This document shows positions 26,001-64,000 of a DNA stretch of 64,000 bases, in pieces. Under the pieces are notes generated by a model. The model saw only the letters and a program-made list of their open reading frames with translations, had not been told where the DNA came from and ran no database searches. The first letter of the stretch is position 1. Each line of letters opens with the position of its first letter. The position numbers and the translations under genes are program-made. The stretch is taken from positions 4,273,677-4,337,676 of the forward strand of contig JAGGNK010008670.1 of NCBI GenBank assembly GCA_017590115.1, in the 5' to 3' direction. The stretch is from Montifringilla adamsi. Taxonomy: Eukaryota; Chordata; Aves; Passeriformes; Passeridae.

Positions 26001-27340
26001 TAGCTGGATACCAGGGAAGTGGTGCTGTGCAGGGAGGTGTTTCACCAGGCCAGAGGAAACAGTGTGGGGCAGGAGAGCTGCTCCTGGAGCAGCTTGGCCA
26101 GGAAGAGGAAGGCGGAGGGTGAGGTTTTTGGGTGTTGCAGTGTGCCACACTGCCGCCCTGGCACTGCGGCTGTGCCAGCGCTGCTCTCAGGGACAGCCAG
26201 CACAGCTTGGTGGGCTCTGTGCTCCGCACTGGGGGCTTCATCATGGTCATGTCCGTGTCCCTCCCGTGACACTGCAGCACATGGCTTCGCTGAACAGATC
26301 CAACAGTGGGTCAAAGAAAAGCATCCTTGTTTATAGAAAACTCTGCACGAGACATCCCTGCCCTTCTCGAGGGCATACAGCTTCTCCATGATTTCCAGGC
26401 AGCTCTGTCCCATCTTAGGCTGTGAGATTTCCAGGCCAGGGAAATGCCGAGGTTTGAGATCCCTTGGCATCCCAGGATCCTGGGAAGGTGCCCCATGGAG
26501 CTGCAATGCAAATGCATCACAGTGCTGCTGCTGCCATCACCACCAGCAACAGGGGACAAGCAATACTGTGTCTTTTGAGGGTAGGAACCTTGTGGACGTG
26601 GATTTTGCTCCTGCTGAGAAAGTCTCTGTTTGGAACAGCATGTCTCAGCTCATGGAGACTTCTCCTGCTGAGACATTTAGAATAAATTCTGCACAAACCT
26701 TTCTGGTATGGTAGAAAGAATAATAATGAAGTGGCAAGACCCAGAAAGTGTACACACAGTGGAAACCAAATTTGGAATGATTTAGGTGATTCAGGCTTTT
26801 TTTGGGGGCAGTAAGCAGCTAGTGCAGCTCACCACATGCTCGCACAACCCAAGAGCTTGAAGTCAGCTTGAATGAGTGATTCATTATTCCACACACGCTC
26901 CGGCTCCTCCGCCACTCCAGCCTGTACCCAGCTGGATCTCAGGAGAAATTCCTAGAGTGTGTAATTGTGTATAATGTGATCATCCTGCAGCAGGAAATAG
27001 GTTTGTAAGCATTCTTAGCCAGTACAATCGATGTCGTACAGATATGGTCTGCAAGGAAACAAAGTGGAGATACATATTGCAGCGAGTCACTGGAGAGCCA
27101 AGGCAGCCTTCTGGGAAGGACATGTTAGGCAGGGAATGCATTTAAGCAGTCACGGTACACGTAGTACTTCATTTAAAAATGTCTCAGCGTGACCGTGCTC
27201 AGAGGGAGGGGGAGATGCTGACCTGCGGGTTCTCAGCAGCAAGGCCAGATGTGGGGGACACCCAGCAGGACCAGGCTGGAGCAGGGAGCCCGGCGGGCTT
27301 GTTGGTTCAGCTGCAGCCTCGTCCCGCAGCTCGGCTGGGG

Positions 27341-27570
27341 CTGCAGGGAGCTGCAGGGATCTGTAGGGAGCTGCAGGGAGCTGCAGGGATCTGCAGGGAG
27401 CTGCACGGCGCTGCAGGGATCTGCAGGGAGCTGCACGGAGCTGTAGGGAGCTGCAGGGAGCTGCACGGATCTGTAGGGATCTGCAGGGATCTGTAGGGAG
27501 CTGCAGGGAGCTGCAGGGAGCTGCACAGATCTGCAGGGAGCTGTAGGGATCTGCAGGGAGCTGTAGGGAG
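27341..27570. repeat. 10-bp minisatellite, 23 copies
   Basis: Twenty-three consecutive 10-base units start with CTG. Most are CTGCAGGGAG, with variants CTGCAGGGAT, CTGTAGGGAG and CTGCACGGAG. There is no insertion or deletion in 230 bases, so all units stay in register. Because 10 is not a multiple of 3 and no unit makes a stop in most frames, the array creates false open frames on both strands. It ends abruptly at CCGGCAGAGC. Confidence 0.97.
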
Positions 27571-27904
27571 CCGGCAGAGCGGGGTGCGGGCTCGCAGGCT
27601 CCCCAAGGCAGCCAGGCTGAGCCCGCAGCACCCTCTAGAGGAACGCGGCCACCCACTGGAAAGAATCTCTCCAGGAAGGTTTTTTATTTTCTTAGGTGTG
27701 TTTAATCCATGGCTGTGCAATATCGGCCCCAGGAGTGCTGAGCCCGAGCAGCACCAGGCTTCCCGGTGGTCCTTCCTGCTGCCGGAGGGGATGGAGATGA
27801 GCAGTGCTGCAGGACAGGGCGAGCTGGACCAGAGGCTCCCCAGCAACCCGGGAAGCAGCACCGTGGGGAAATCTGTGGTTGGGTTCCAGGGTGCCAGGAC
27901 GTGG

Positions 27905-28140
27905 GAAGAGAGGAGAATCTTGACTCTATGTTTCAGAAGGCTGATTTATTATGTTATGATATATATTATATTAAAATGCTATATTAAAACTATACAAAAA
28001 ACAATAGAGAGAAAAAGATCCATCAGAAGGCTAGAAAGGACAGGAATGATAACAAAAGCTTGTGACTCCCAAAGAGTCTGAGCCACCTGACTGTGATTGG
28101 CCATTAATTAGAAACAACCAACATGTACCAATCACAGATG
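27905..28140 (-). mobile_element. Fragment of an avian LTR retrotransposon
   Basis: The stretch ATCTTGACT...TTTCAGAAGGCTGATTTATT, an AT-rich block, and GACTGTGATTGGCCATTAAT with AACAACC, resemble an LTR common in songbird genomes as I recall it. On the minus strand it contains AATAAA, suggesting that orientation. It is truncated at the right, where CR1 sequence begins within about 15 bases. The boundaries are approximate and no coding region is present. Confidence 0.6.
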
Positions 28141-28155
28141 ATCTCTTCTAACTGA

Positions 28156-28380
28156 GAGCAGGTTTAGACTCGATATCAGGGAAAAATTCTTCCGTGTGCT
28201 GGGGGTAAGGCTCTGGCACAGGGTGTCCAGAGAAGCTGCCCCAGCCCTGGAAGTGTCCAAGGCCAGGCTGGATCCGGGCTTGGAGCAGCCTGGGATAATG
28301 GAAGCTGTCCCTGCCCATGGCAGGGGGTGGAACAAGATGAGCTTTAAGGCTCATTCCAACCCAAACCATTCTGTGATTCC
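28156..28380 (+). mobile_element. CR1 LINE 3' fragment
   Basis: The blocks GGTTTAGACTCGATATCAGG, GAAGCTGCCCCAGCCCTGG, TCCAAGGCCAGGCTGGAT, CCCTGCCCATGGCAGGG and CATTCCAACCCAAACCATTC end with TGTGATTCC. These are in the order of the CR1 3' end. It looks younger than the other copies in the window, with few gaps against the consensus I recall. Confidence 0.9.
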
Positions 28381-31300
28381 CCTACTAGTGTCTCCCTGTG
28401 TGACAGCCCGGCCTGCCTATCCCCTCCCTCCCAGGTGGGCTCAGCTCTCGCGTTCCAGGATGGATCCAGAGCAAGAGAGCAGCTGGAGACGCTGGAGCAG
28501 CCTTGTGCGTGTCTGCTTTAAGCTGTGCTTGGCCCTGGTTCTCCAGCTGGAGAGGTGGATCCAGCTCCCACCTCAGCTTGTGCCCACACCTCCTTCAGTG
28601 GCCCTCAGCTTCCCGGTGGGTGACATGCCCCAGCAGGACCCCAGCTGAACCCCAACCCTTGGTGTCCCAGTCAGGATATTCCCCACGGACAGGCCACCTG
28701 CTGGGCACTGAGCAGCACAGTGACAGCATCTCCAGGGGACAGACACCTGTGAAGCCTCATTAACACTATCTCTCTGTCCCCCTTTCCTTTGTCCTCAAAT
28801 AGGAACTCACAGAATATCTAATTATTGAGATCAGGCTGAATATGGAGAGATTACTCATCTCAGATTCTGGGGATAAACAGTTTCCTTTGCAGAATAATTT
28901 CTTTTTAACAACTCCCCCTCCCCTTTTCTCCAAATTAATTTCCATCCCAGACATGAGCCTCTGTAGAAAATCTTGCCATAATCATTTTGAGCTAAATATT
29001 CTGTCTAATCAATCAAAGCAGTGGAACCAATTTTGAAGCTGTCACTTTTAATTTTTCCAATAATAAAAAAATCGAGCATTTCACTCACAGCTCTGCTGTG
29101 ATTCAAGCTCTTCAAACCTTTGCTCCACTGCATCAGCGCTTCAGAGCTGTACCTGAAAATGTGAAGAGCCGGCACAATTGCAGAGAAACTAAAATAAATT
29201 GATTTTTAGCAGTGAGAAGAAACCTGTTTCTTCATGTACCCTTAGACCTGGGTCACAAAACCTTTTATTTTTTTCCTTTCTTCCCTGTTTTCCTCCTCAG
29301 AACAAAAATAACTACGGCATATCAGTGATTTCATGCATGCAAAGGGCTGGCACTCATTAGAGTTGATGTGTTTTATTGAGAGCTCAGTGCATAAATGCCA
29401 ACAAAGGGCCAGAGAGCAGATGTGCTGGGTGCTGGGGTGCGTGAGAGGATTCCTCCTGCCCCTGGCACAGGATTCCTGTGGACACATCCACAATAGAGGA
29501 GCTGACCTGTGGGAGGAGGCAGGAAGACCCTCGGCACAAAAAATGGCTGGAGAAATCCATCCTGGAAAGAACAGGTTGTTAAACACTCTGGCAAGGGCAC
29601 TTTGTGTACAGGGTAGGCGTGGGCTGCTCAGCGAGGAGGCATCAAATTGAGGCTTTGAAAATCCTCCAGCCAGCAAACAGGAACATTCCCATAGCCATGG
29701 GCTGGCACTCACTTCTGCTTTTAGGGATGGATGTGAATGAAGTCAGGTCCTGTAGGAGCACTGTAGGAGAAGGAAAACAGCAAAGGCAGCAACAGTGCCC
29801 TCGAGTTGGGCCCCTACTTGAATCCAAAACAGAACCCTCCAGCTACTGAGGGAAAATGAACTCTAGCCCCCAAATCCAGGACAACCATGTAGAAATGGGA
29901 AAGGATCCTTCCTACAAACCCATACCTGACCTCCCTAGGCTCAGGACCAGTTTCACATTGATTTCACACCAAGATAGTCTCAACTGTGGTCCCAGGGCTC
30001 TCCTGCTGCTGGCAGGGAAACCAAGCAATGCTGGCAGGGCACCCCCAGCCTCATCTGTGTGACCCCACAGCCACCCTGCTGCCACCCAGCACCCCTGGGC
30101 TCAGCACCGTGCACCCAGCAGTGACTGCCAGGTCCACATTGCTCCTGCTTGCTGCTGTCTCCTCTTCAGGAGCCCAAAAGTGGGATTCAGCAGGCACATA
30201 ATCAGCAGGGTTATGCGGATGCTGGGGTGGCAGCAGAAGCCGACAGTGTCACTCGTGAGTGGCACTCAGCAGTGCTCGATGTCTCTTACCAAGCCCTGCC
30301 TTCCCCTCTGGCTCTGCTGTCTTGGTTTATTGTGTCTGTCGAGGACACAGATTGGGTTTGGAAGTTCTGAAGATGCAGAGAGCCCTCTGGCATCTGAGGA
30401 AGGAGATGAAACCTAAGAAATGGAGAAGTTAATATGTTTTCAGTTTGCAAGAGAGCTTGGAAATGCCACTGATGCTTTATTAATCTCTTCTGCCCCTGGA
30501 GGACAACAGGCAGCTGCTTCTTCCTCACTCTCTACTGAATTTCCTTTACTGGAAGTTAAAAGAGACAGGGGCAAGTTAATTTTATTTTGGAGACAGAGCG
30601 TTTTTGTCTATGCCTTTCATAATGCCTTTGGATTATTAAAACTCCTTTAAAACACGACTTTTTAATCTATTTAAGAAGTCCAATTTTCTTTCTGTGCTGT
30701 TTCACCCCAGCAATTTCCCTCTCCCAGGAAAACCCAAATGACTCAAACCTAATCATTTTTATTGCTATTCTGGGCCTTTCCCCCTCACATCTTGGCTGCT
30801 GATACAGAGCAAGGACAGAACTCAAGGCAGGATGAGGCCCCCAAAACAAGGAGAAATGACACCAAAGCCAAACGTTCTGGCATGATGATCGGTTGTATTT
30901 TCAGTCCATTAATACACATTCATTTACCAGATACAAACAGAGTGAAAGGAAAACTATTGTTAGCAGGAACAAGGATACAAAACTCAATTCCAGCAGCCTT
31001 CACAGAAGGGATATTCAATATCACAGCAGCACTGTCAAGGGAGGGACACACGGAGACCTGCGCTCAGACCCCAAGTGGAAGCTCTCCTTTTGTGGATTAG
31101 TTTAGCTAGAGACGTAATTTCAAAAAAAAACCCCAAAACACAACAAAACATTCCCGAAACAGTGACTGTTTGACACTTTTTCTCATTTCCCTAGTGTCAG
31201 GACTAGGGAAAGTTGGAATTATTTACATAGAGGAGATTTTACGAAGACACTGGAAGGGTAAAAATAGAATAATCACAAATACTGGAAAATATAACAAGAA

Positions 31301-32531
31301 AGCAGGCAGGAAAAGGAAGATAGGAAAAAAAAAATAAAGTGACACCCCAAGAGGATCATTGCATTCAGTGGTCGATGTGTGGTTACTGGGGCGGCTCCAC
31401 TTTGATACACTGAGATTCACAGGCTGGCCTTGATTCACTGCCATGAAGTTACACTCTGGGTTTAAAGCAGGATCCTGCAGAGCTCCTGGGTTCAGCAGGA
31501 TCTCAGCAGTGCAGCAGCCACTGCTTGGTTGAAACCATTTGCAGAATGAGTGCCACGAGCTGTGACAGTGTGTGCACATCTCGTGGGGCACCCAAGGGGT
31601 GCCAACCTCTGCTCATATCCTGGTCTGGAGACCTCTGGTTTTCCTCCCCTTGGCCACACCATGAAAGGCTCTGCTGCTGGTGAGAGGGGTCAGCCTGGCC
31701 CAGCATAGATTTGGGGCTCCACGTGCAGCAGGAGAGGGAAATGGCATTATCCTACAGTTCTCTCATTCTTGTATGGGAGTGTCCCCACAAACGCACTCTG
31801 TGCCCAGATACAGCCCCCAGAGTGTCCTTGCTACAAGTGTTCAAGGCTCGTTACACTGAAATAACAACAGCACATCTGCACTTGATTGTACAGGGATGCT
31901 CCCTCTGGAAGGAAAAAAGATACTGGAAATTATTCGTGGAAGAGTTCCAGCCAGGCAACACCTGCACTGAGGTTCTCCCAGGGACAGCACCAGGATTGCA
32001 AAATCATGTTGTGAAACTTGATCAAAAGAAAGAAAAATGGAGTGTTTGGGGATTAATGCAGCACAGCTCACCAAGTCAGGGGACAAACTGAGACCAAGAG
32101 ACCAGATACTGAGCTGAGCACTTTGACTCTTCCATGGAGCACTGGAGTGGTTCTCTTATACATTGGTTTTTAGTACAGTTCTTGCAGACAATGACATTTT
32201 ATCCCTCATTTTTTAAATCATGCATTAACTTTACAGTGAAAAATTTATCCAGTCCAATATCTATACAACAAAACACATATTTTAAAATATCAGACTATTA
32301 AAATTTAAGGAAAGGAGTGTGAGTTCTCAAAATGATACCTGTTAAAGAATAAATTAAAGGGAAAAGAAGCATTCTACATGGTTTGAATTACAAAATAAAG
32401 TCTGAGCCTGGAAGAATTCCTCATTTCCTATAGTTCTAATAAATAAATGCCACAAGAAACAGTTGATGTTTCTGGGGTTGCTAGTGCTTGAATCCACATC
32501 CCCTGTTCCAGCTCTGGGTATCGTGGGTGAC

Positions 32532-32575
32532 CTTCTCCAGTCTGAAGCCCACGCTGGTACGACAGACTGGAGAAG
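32532..32575. repeat. Short perfect inverted repeat
   Basis: The 13-base arms CTTCTCCAGTCTG (32532-32544) and CAGACTGGAGAAG (32563-32575) flank an 18-base loop. Pairing stops at the ends of the arms. It is intergenic, and no RNA gene is claimed. Confidence 0.85.
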
Positions 32576-35449
32576 CAGTGATTGTTCAGGTGCACAAATC
32601 AACTCTCTCAAGGTCTTCAACTTCACAGGCTTCTTAATATAAGAAACAAACCTGTGGCAGACAGGGCCCAAGGAGCCAGCTCCAAACAGCAGAGCCTGGG
32701 CTGTGAATGAGCAGGGCTTTCACCGGAGTGGCTCCAGCCCTGCTGTCTGTTTGGGGCGAGCAGAGCTGCTCCATAGGGAACTTGATGGCCCCACAAGCCC
32801 CTGGAGATGCTGGGATCTCCTCACTGTGCTGAGGCTGCACACCCTGCTTGCATTTGAATGTTTCTAAACTCCTGGTATCAGGAATTTAGCACCAACACAG
32901 AGCAGGGATGGTCAGTGCAGTGCCTCTGTTCCCACAGAGGGCAACCTCCTCCCAGACAGAGAGCCAACATCAGGCCTGTCTGCTGCCTTAATAATGAAAG
33001 ACCTTCTCAATTAGCACCTTTTCATACCACATCAGTCGATTACATCTCCCTCCATGGCTCTGCTGTGTCACTGGGGACCAGCAGCTATCACACAGGGGGC
33101 TGAACCTGAGTGGTTGTTCCCCAAAGCATCCTGGCAGAGGGGGAGTTAACACCTCTGGAGTTAGGAAGCCCCAACAATTAGCAACCTACCATTTTAAAAG
33201 ACAATGTAAGGATAATTTAACAATTATAAAAACCTTTGCTAATATGAGGAGGAGAATAAGAGCACTTAGAAGGTGACATGAGTGTTGCACTTCAAGGTTC
33301 AGTGTATAGGTGGTGGGGCTGAACACTTTCTGACTCTGAACATGGATCTGTGTGACTGACAAGGATTCTCTGGCAGGCTGTAATTGTTTAAAGCCAGCAG
33401 CTTCAGTCAAACTAAAACAGCTAAAAACATCAGGAGAGAAAAGCTCTGAACCTGCACTGATGTGAAATCACAGGACACCTTTGATCTTTCTCGATTGGAA
33501 ATGGTCAGGGCACACATTGCTTTGGCTCTGCAGGGGGTGACCCCGGGTCAGTTTTCTTAAAGGAACAAAAGTCATGGGAAGATATTTATGTGCTTACAGC
33601 ATGCCAGGTAAAACCATCAACCCCCCGGACTCAATCACATAAAAGGCTGCACATGCACTTCCCAAAGGTGAACCAGACCACAGATGCCAGAAAGGAGCAT
33701 AAAAGGCAACTGCATCTACAAAACACAAATGTAAAACAGTGGAAGCTGTAGGAATGGGCTGAGATTTGGAAGAACATCTGGGGTTTGTTCCCTATTTGGG
33801 TGATGCACCAGGGACAGAATAAGCTGGTGCCTATTTACAGGTCTGAACACAGAAGGCAATCAGCAAAAACGTTTTGCCAGCTAAGTTTTGGGGATAGCTA
33901 GGTGACCAGTGGGATTATTTTCCAGTTAAAAAACTGTTGGAAGATCCAGAAAAGAAAAAAATAAATTCTTCTGTGAACTAAAATAAATACCAGTTCACTG
34001 GGCCTTTTGACCAAGGAGTGTTGGGCACAGGTATAACCCTGGGAAGGGATGCCCAGATGCAGGCGCAGCAGAAGAGCTCAGCCTCCCACTCCTCCAGATC
34101 CAACTCTCCTTAAGTGTTTCCTAATGCTCCATTTTCCCAGGGGCTGACACAGCACTGCAGACTGCCAGGAACACCTCAGGCTGGAGCTGGACACAGAATT
34201 GGGAGACATGGGATCACTGCAGGATGGAGCATGGGGTAAGACCCAGGCTGGTGCCCACCACACGAGGTCCTAACCCAGGAACTGTAGTGTTTTTCCCAGG
34301 ATGGTGGATTGAACTGCTGCTTCTCTGAACAGGGACGTGCAAAAGAGCTCTGGAAACCTTCTTATAGCAATGTAAAACAGGAATGTGCATGCTGAGTTTT
34401 ACCTCTGCTTGGGAAGACACGTCCTGCATGACTGAACTCAAGGTTGTGGCAGGTTCACTAACAAAGCAGAGCAGAGACAAGGCTTTGTCATCTGCTCCCC
34501 TTCCCCCTCACACTCACCCCATCTACAAATCCACACAACAGCTTGGTCTGAGCATGGTGTCAGCTTAATGGCCTTTCCCTTCTCTTAAGTAGGGGGAAGG
34601 GATGGAATTGATAATCTACCCATATGCTGCAAGATGAACACACAAGCAGAGTGCAGAGCTTGGTTCAGATCACGCTGGCTTTTGAGTCTCAGTCCTGTTA
34701 CATGAAGTGCCTTGGCTTCCCCAGCTCTGAACACCTCAGGCTTGAGTTGGAACCTTGATCCTCTCCTGAGGAAAACAGTCACACTCAGTGGGGCCAAGCT
34801 GATGTGCTGTGTCTGCACAGGTCAGCAAACTCCAGTGATCTCCAGCACCTCCAGCTCCATGGAGACTGCCCTCTGCCAGGCCTGAGGGCTGCTGATTGCT
34901 CCAGCTGCAATAGGAAAAGGATTTTTTCCCCCAAAGGGATGAAGAGACCGAAATGCTGATTCTGATACAGGATTGTTAGTCTGTTTCCCTTTAAGAAGTG
35001 AAATACTCAGAAAGCTGCAGGACAGCCCAAGGCAGCAGCAAATGGCACTTCCCAACAGTGGCAGGGCTGCACAATGTGCTCTGATGGCACGTGGAAGGGG
35101 TGAGATGGGGAACTCCAGTGAGCCAAGGTGCAGATACCAAAGCCTGAGAAGCAGCACACAGAGCCCAGGACTCCTGTGCAGCCACAGCACGATCACAGTA
35201 TGAACACAACCACAGGACACAGCTGGCAGTGGTGACAACATCGATTGGGAGTCAGTTCCTGTCCTAGGAAGCAGCCTGCATCCTTTAGATGCTCAGAACA
35301 TGCCTGAAGCAGTAACTCCTCCAGAAGTTAAACTTCTCATCAGCCACCATTTCCAAGTTTTTCTGCTCCTCTTGTCTGCTAGTGTTGATTTGCTTCAAGT
35401 TCCTCCACCAAAATCCTTCTGAGGGGCTCATTACCTTGGTGAAGAAGCT

Positions 35450-35455
35450 TTTAAT
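35450..35455 (-). terminator. Possible PLD1 polyadenylation signal (ATTAAA)
   Basis: On the minus strand ATTAAA occurs 87 bases after the PLD1 stop codon. No AATAAA is seen on that strand in the first kilobase after the stop. The common variant signal would give a very short 3' UTR. A longer UTR using a more distal signal is just as possible. Confidence 0.25.
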
Positions 35456-35541
35456 CTCCTTTAACTTTCCAAAATCCCATATTTTTCATTAACTTCTCTC
35501 CTGAGAACAAGACTTTAAAAGGTAAAGCAGTCTGCATCTTC

Positions 35542-63581
<28,040 letters not shown>

Positions 63582-64000
63582 CTGTAGAGACACAGCAACC
63601 ACATCACCTGGATTTCACAACCATGCAAGGTCTTAAAACATGAGCCACAAAAAGAGCTAATAAAATGGAAAAGTGCTTCTTCAAAACACGTGCAAGTCAT
63701 TTATCTGGGAAATCTACTAAATGGTAAAAATTATTCTCAGGAGCTAGACTGGGGGTGGCTTTCTTGAGCAGAAAAGTGTCTATTTTACAAACTTGGGTAA
63801 TGAGTTTTAATTCAATATAGGACTTTAGAGTTAAGTAAATAACTCCTTTTTACAGGAGTCTTTAAAAAATACAGGTTCCCTTGTTAAACAAAACCCACGA
63901 GAACCTCCCTGGTCATAAACCTCTGAGCATGAGACAAGGTGCAACAAGCATTTCTCCATCCCTGATTTTCATTCAGCTTGTATGCTATATGGGAGTTATT

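Larger units (their letters stand above)
17821..35449. other. Intergenic region between PLD1 3' end and TNIK 5' end
   Basis: About 18.6 kb separate the PLD1 stop codon from the TNIK start codon. I recognise no exon of any gene. Apparent reading frames are short, or sit on repeats. The listed microsatellites, minisatellite, LTR piece and CR1 copy account for little of it. The rest is unique non-coding sequence that could hold distal regulatory elements of either gene, which cannot be told from one sequence. Confidence 0.8.

Noticed and set aside
27150..27861. Overlapping 132-184-codon frames on both strands encoding leucine/serine or glycine/cysteine repeats
   Set aside because: They are produced by the 10-bp minisatellite read in different frames.
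28196..28648. 150-codon plus-strand frame
   Set aside because: Its first half is the non-coding CR1 3' end; the rest has no recognisable protein.
63582..64000. Possible further PLD1 exon at the right edge
   Set aside because: No minus-strand frame here continues the first half of the PH domain, and no suitable donor joins the acceptor at 63582.

Overview
The window is vertebrate nuclear DNA and almost certainly avian. Its genes are split into short exons with GT-AG introns. It carries several 3'-terminal CR1 LINE fragments of the bird type, plus LTR fragments that resemble families I recall from songbird genomes. A passerine is my best guess, but the sequence does not prove the order. There are no operons, CRISPR arrays or prokaryotic features.

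Layout, left to right. (1) Positions 1-16889 are the start of intron 1 of TNIK, a Ste20/GCK-family kinase transcribed on the minus strand. Only non-coding sequence, two CR1 fragments and simple repeats are visible there. (2) Positions 16890-16946 are the short first coding exon of TNIK (19 codons). It lies in a CpG island of about 1.6 kb that is interrupted by a 313-base assembly gap. (3) Positions 17500-35541 are intergenic, with a 23-copy 10-bp minisatellite, an LTR fragment abutting a CR1, and microsatellites. (4) Positions 35542-63581 hold the last 19 coding exons of PLD1 (phospholipase D1), also on the minus strand. They encode 824 codons from the second half of the PH domain through both HKD catalytic motifs to the C-terminal PMEVWT. 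The N-terminal PX domain and the first part of the PH domain lie beyond the right edge. (5) The PLD1 introns contain two probable solo LTRs, more CR1 pieces and several recent local tandem duplications.

The two genes are head-to-tail in the same orientation (PLD1 upstream, TNIK downstream), as I recall for human 3q26. PLD1 hydrolyses phosphatidylcholine to phosphatidic acid in membrane traffic. TNIK is a Wnt/JNK and cytoskeleton kinase. The sequence does not show that they work together; the link is conserved synteny.

All 19 PLD1 exons join in frame with consistent phases and GT-AG borders, and I see no disabling change. I found no convincing undescribed system. The observations most worth a second look are the in-frame 114-bp cassette exon that matches the PLD1a/PLD1b switch, LTR insertions next to PLD1 exons, a duplicated polypyrimidine tract at one acceptor, and the Z-DNA-prone and GGAT tracts beside the TNIK first exon.
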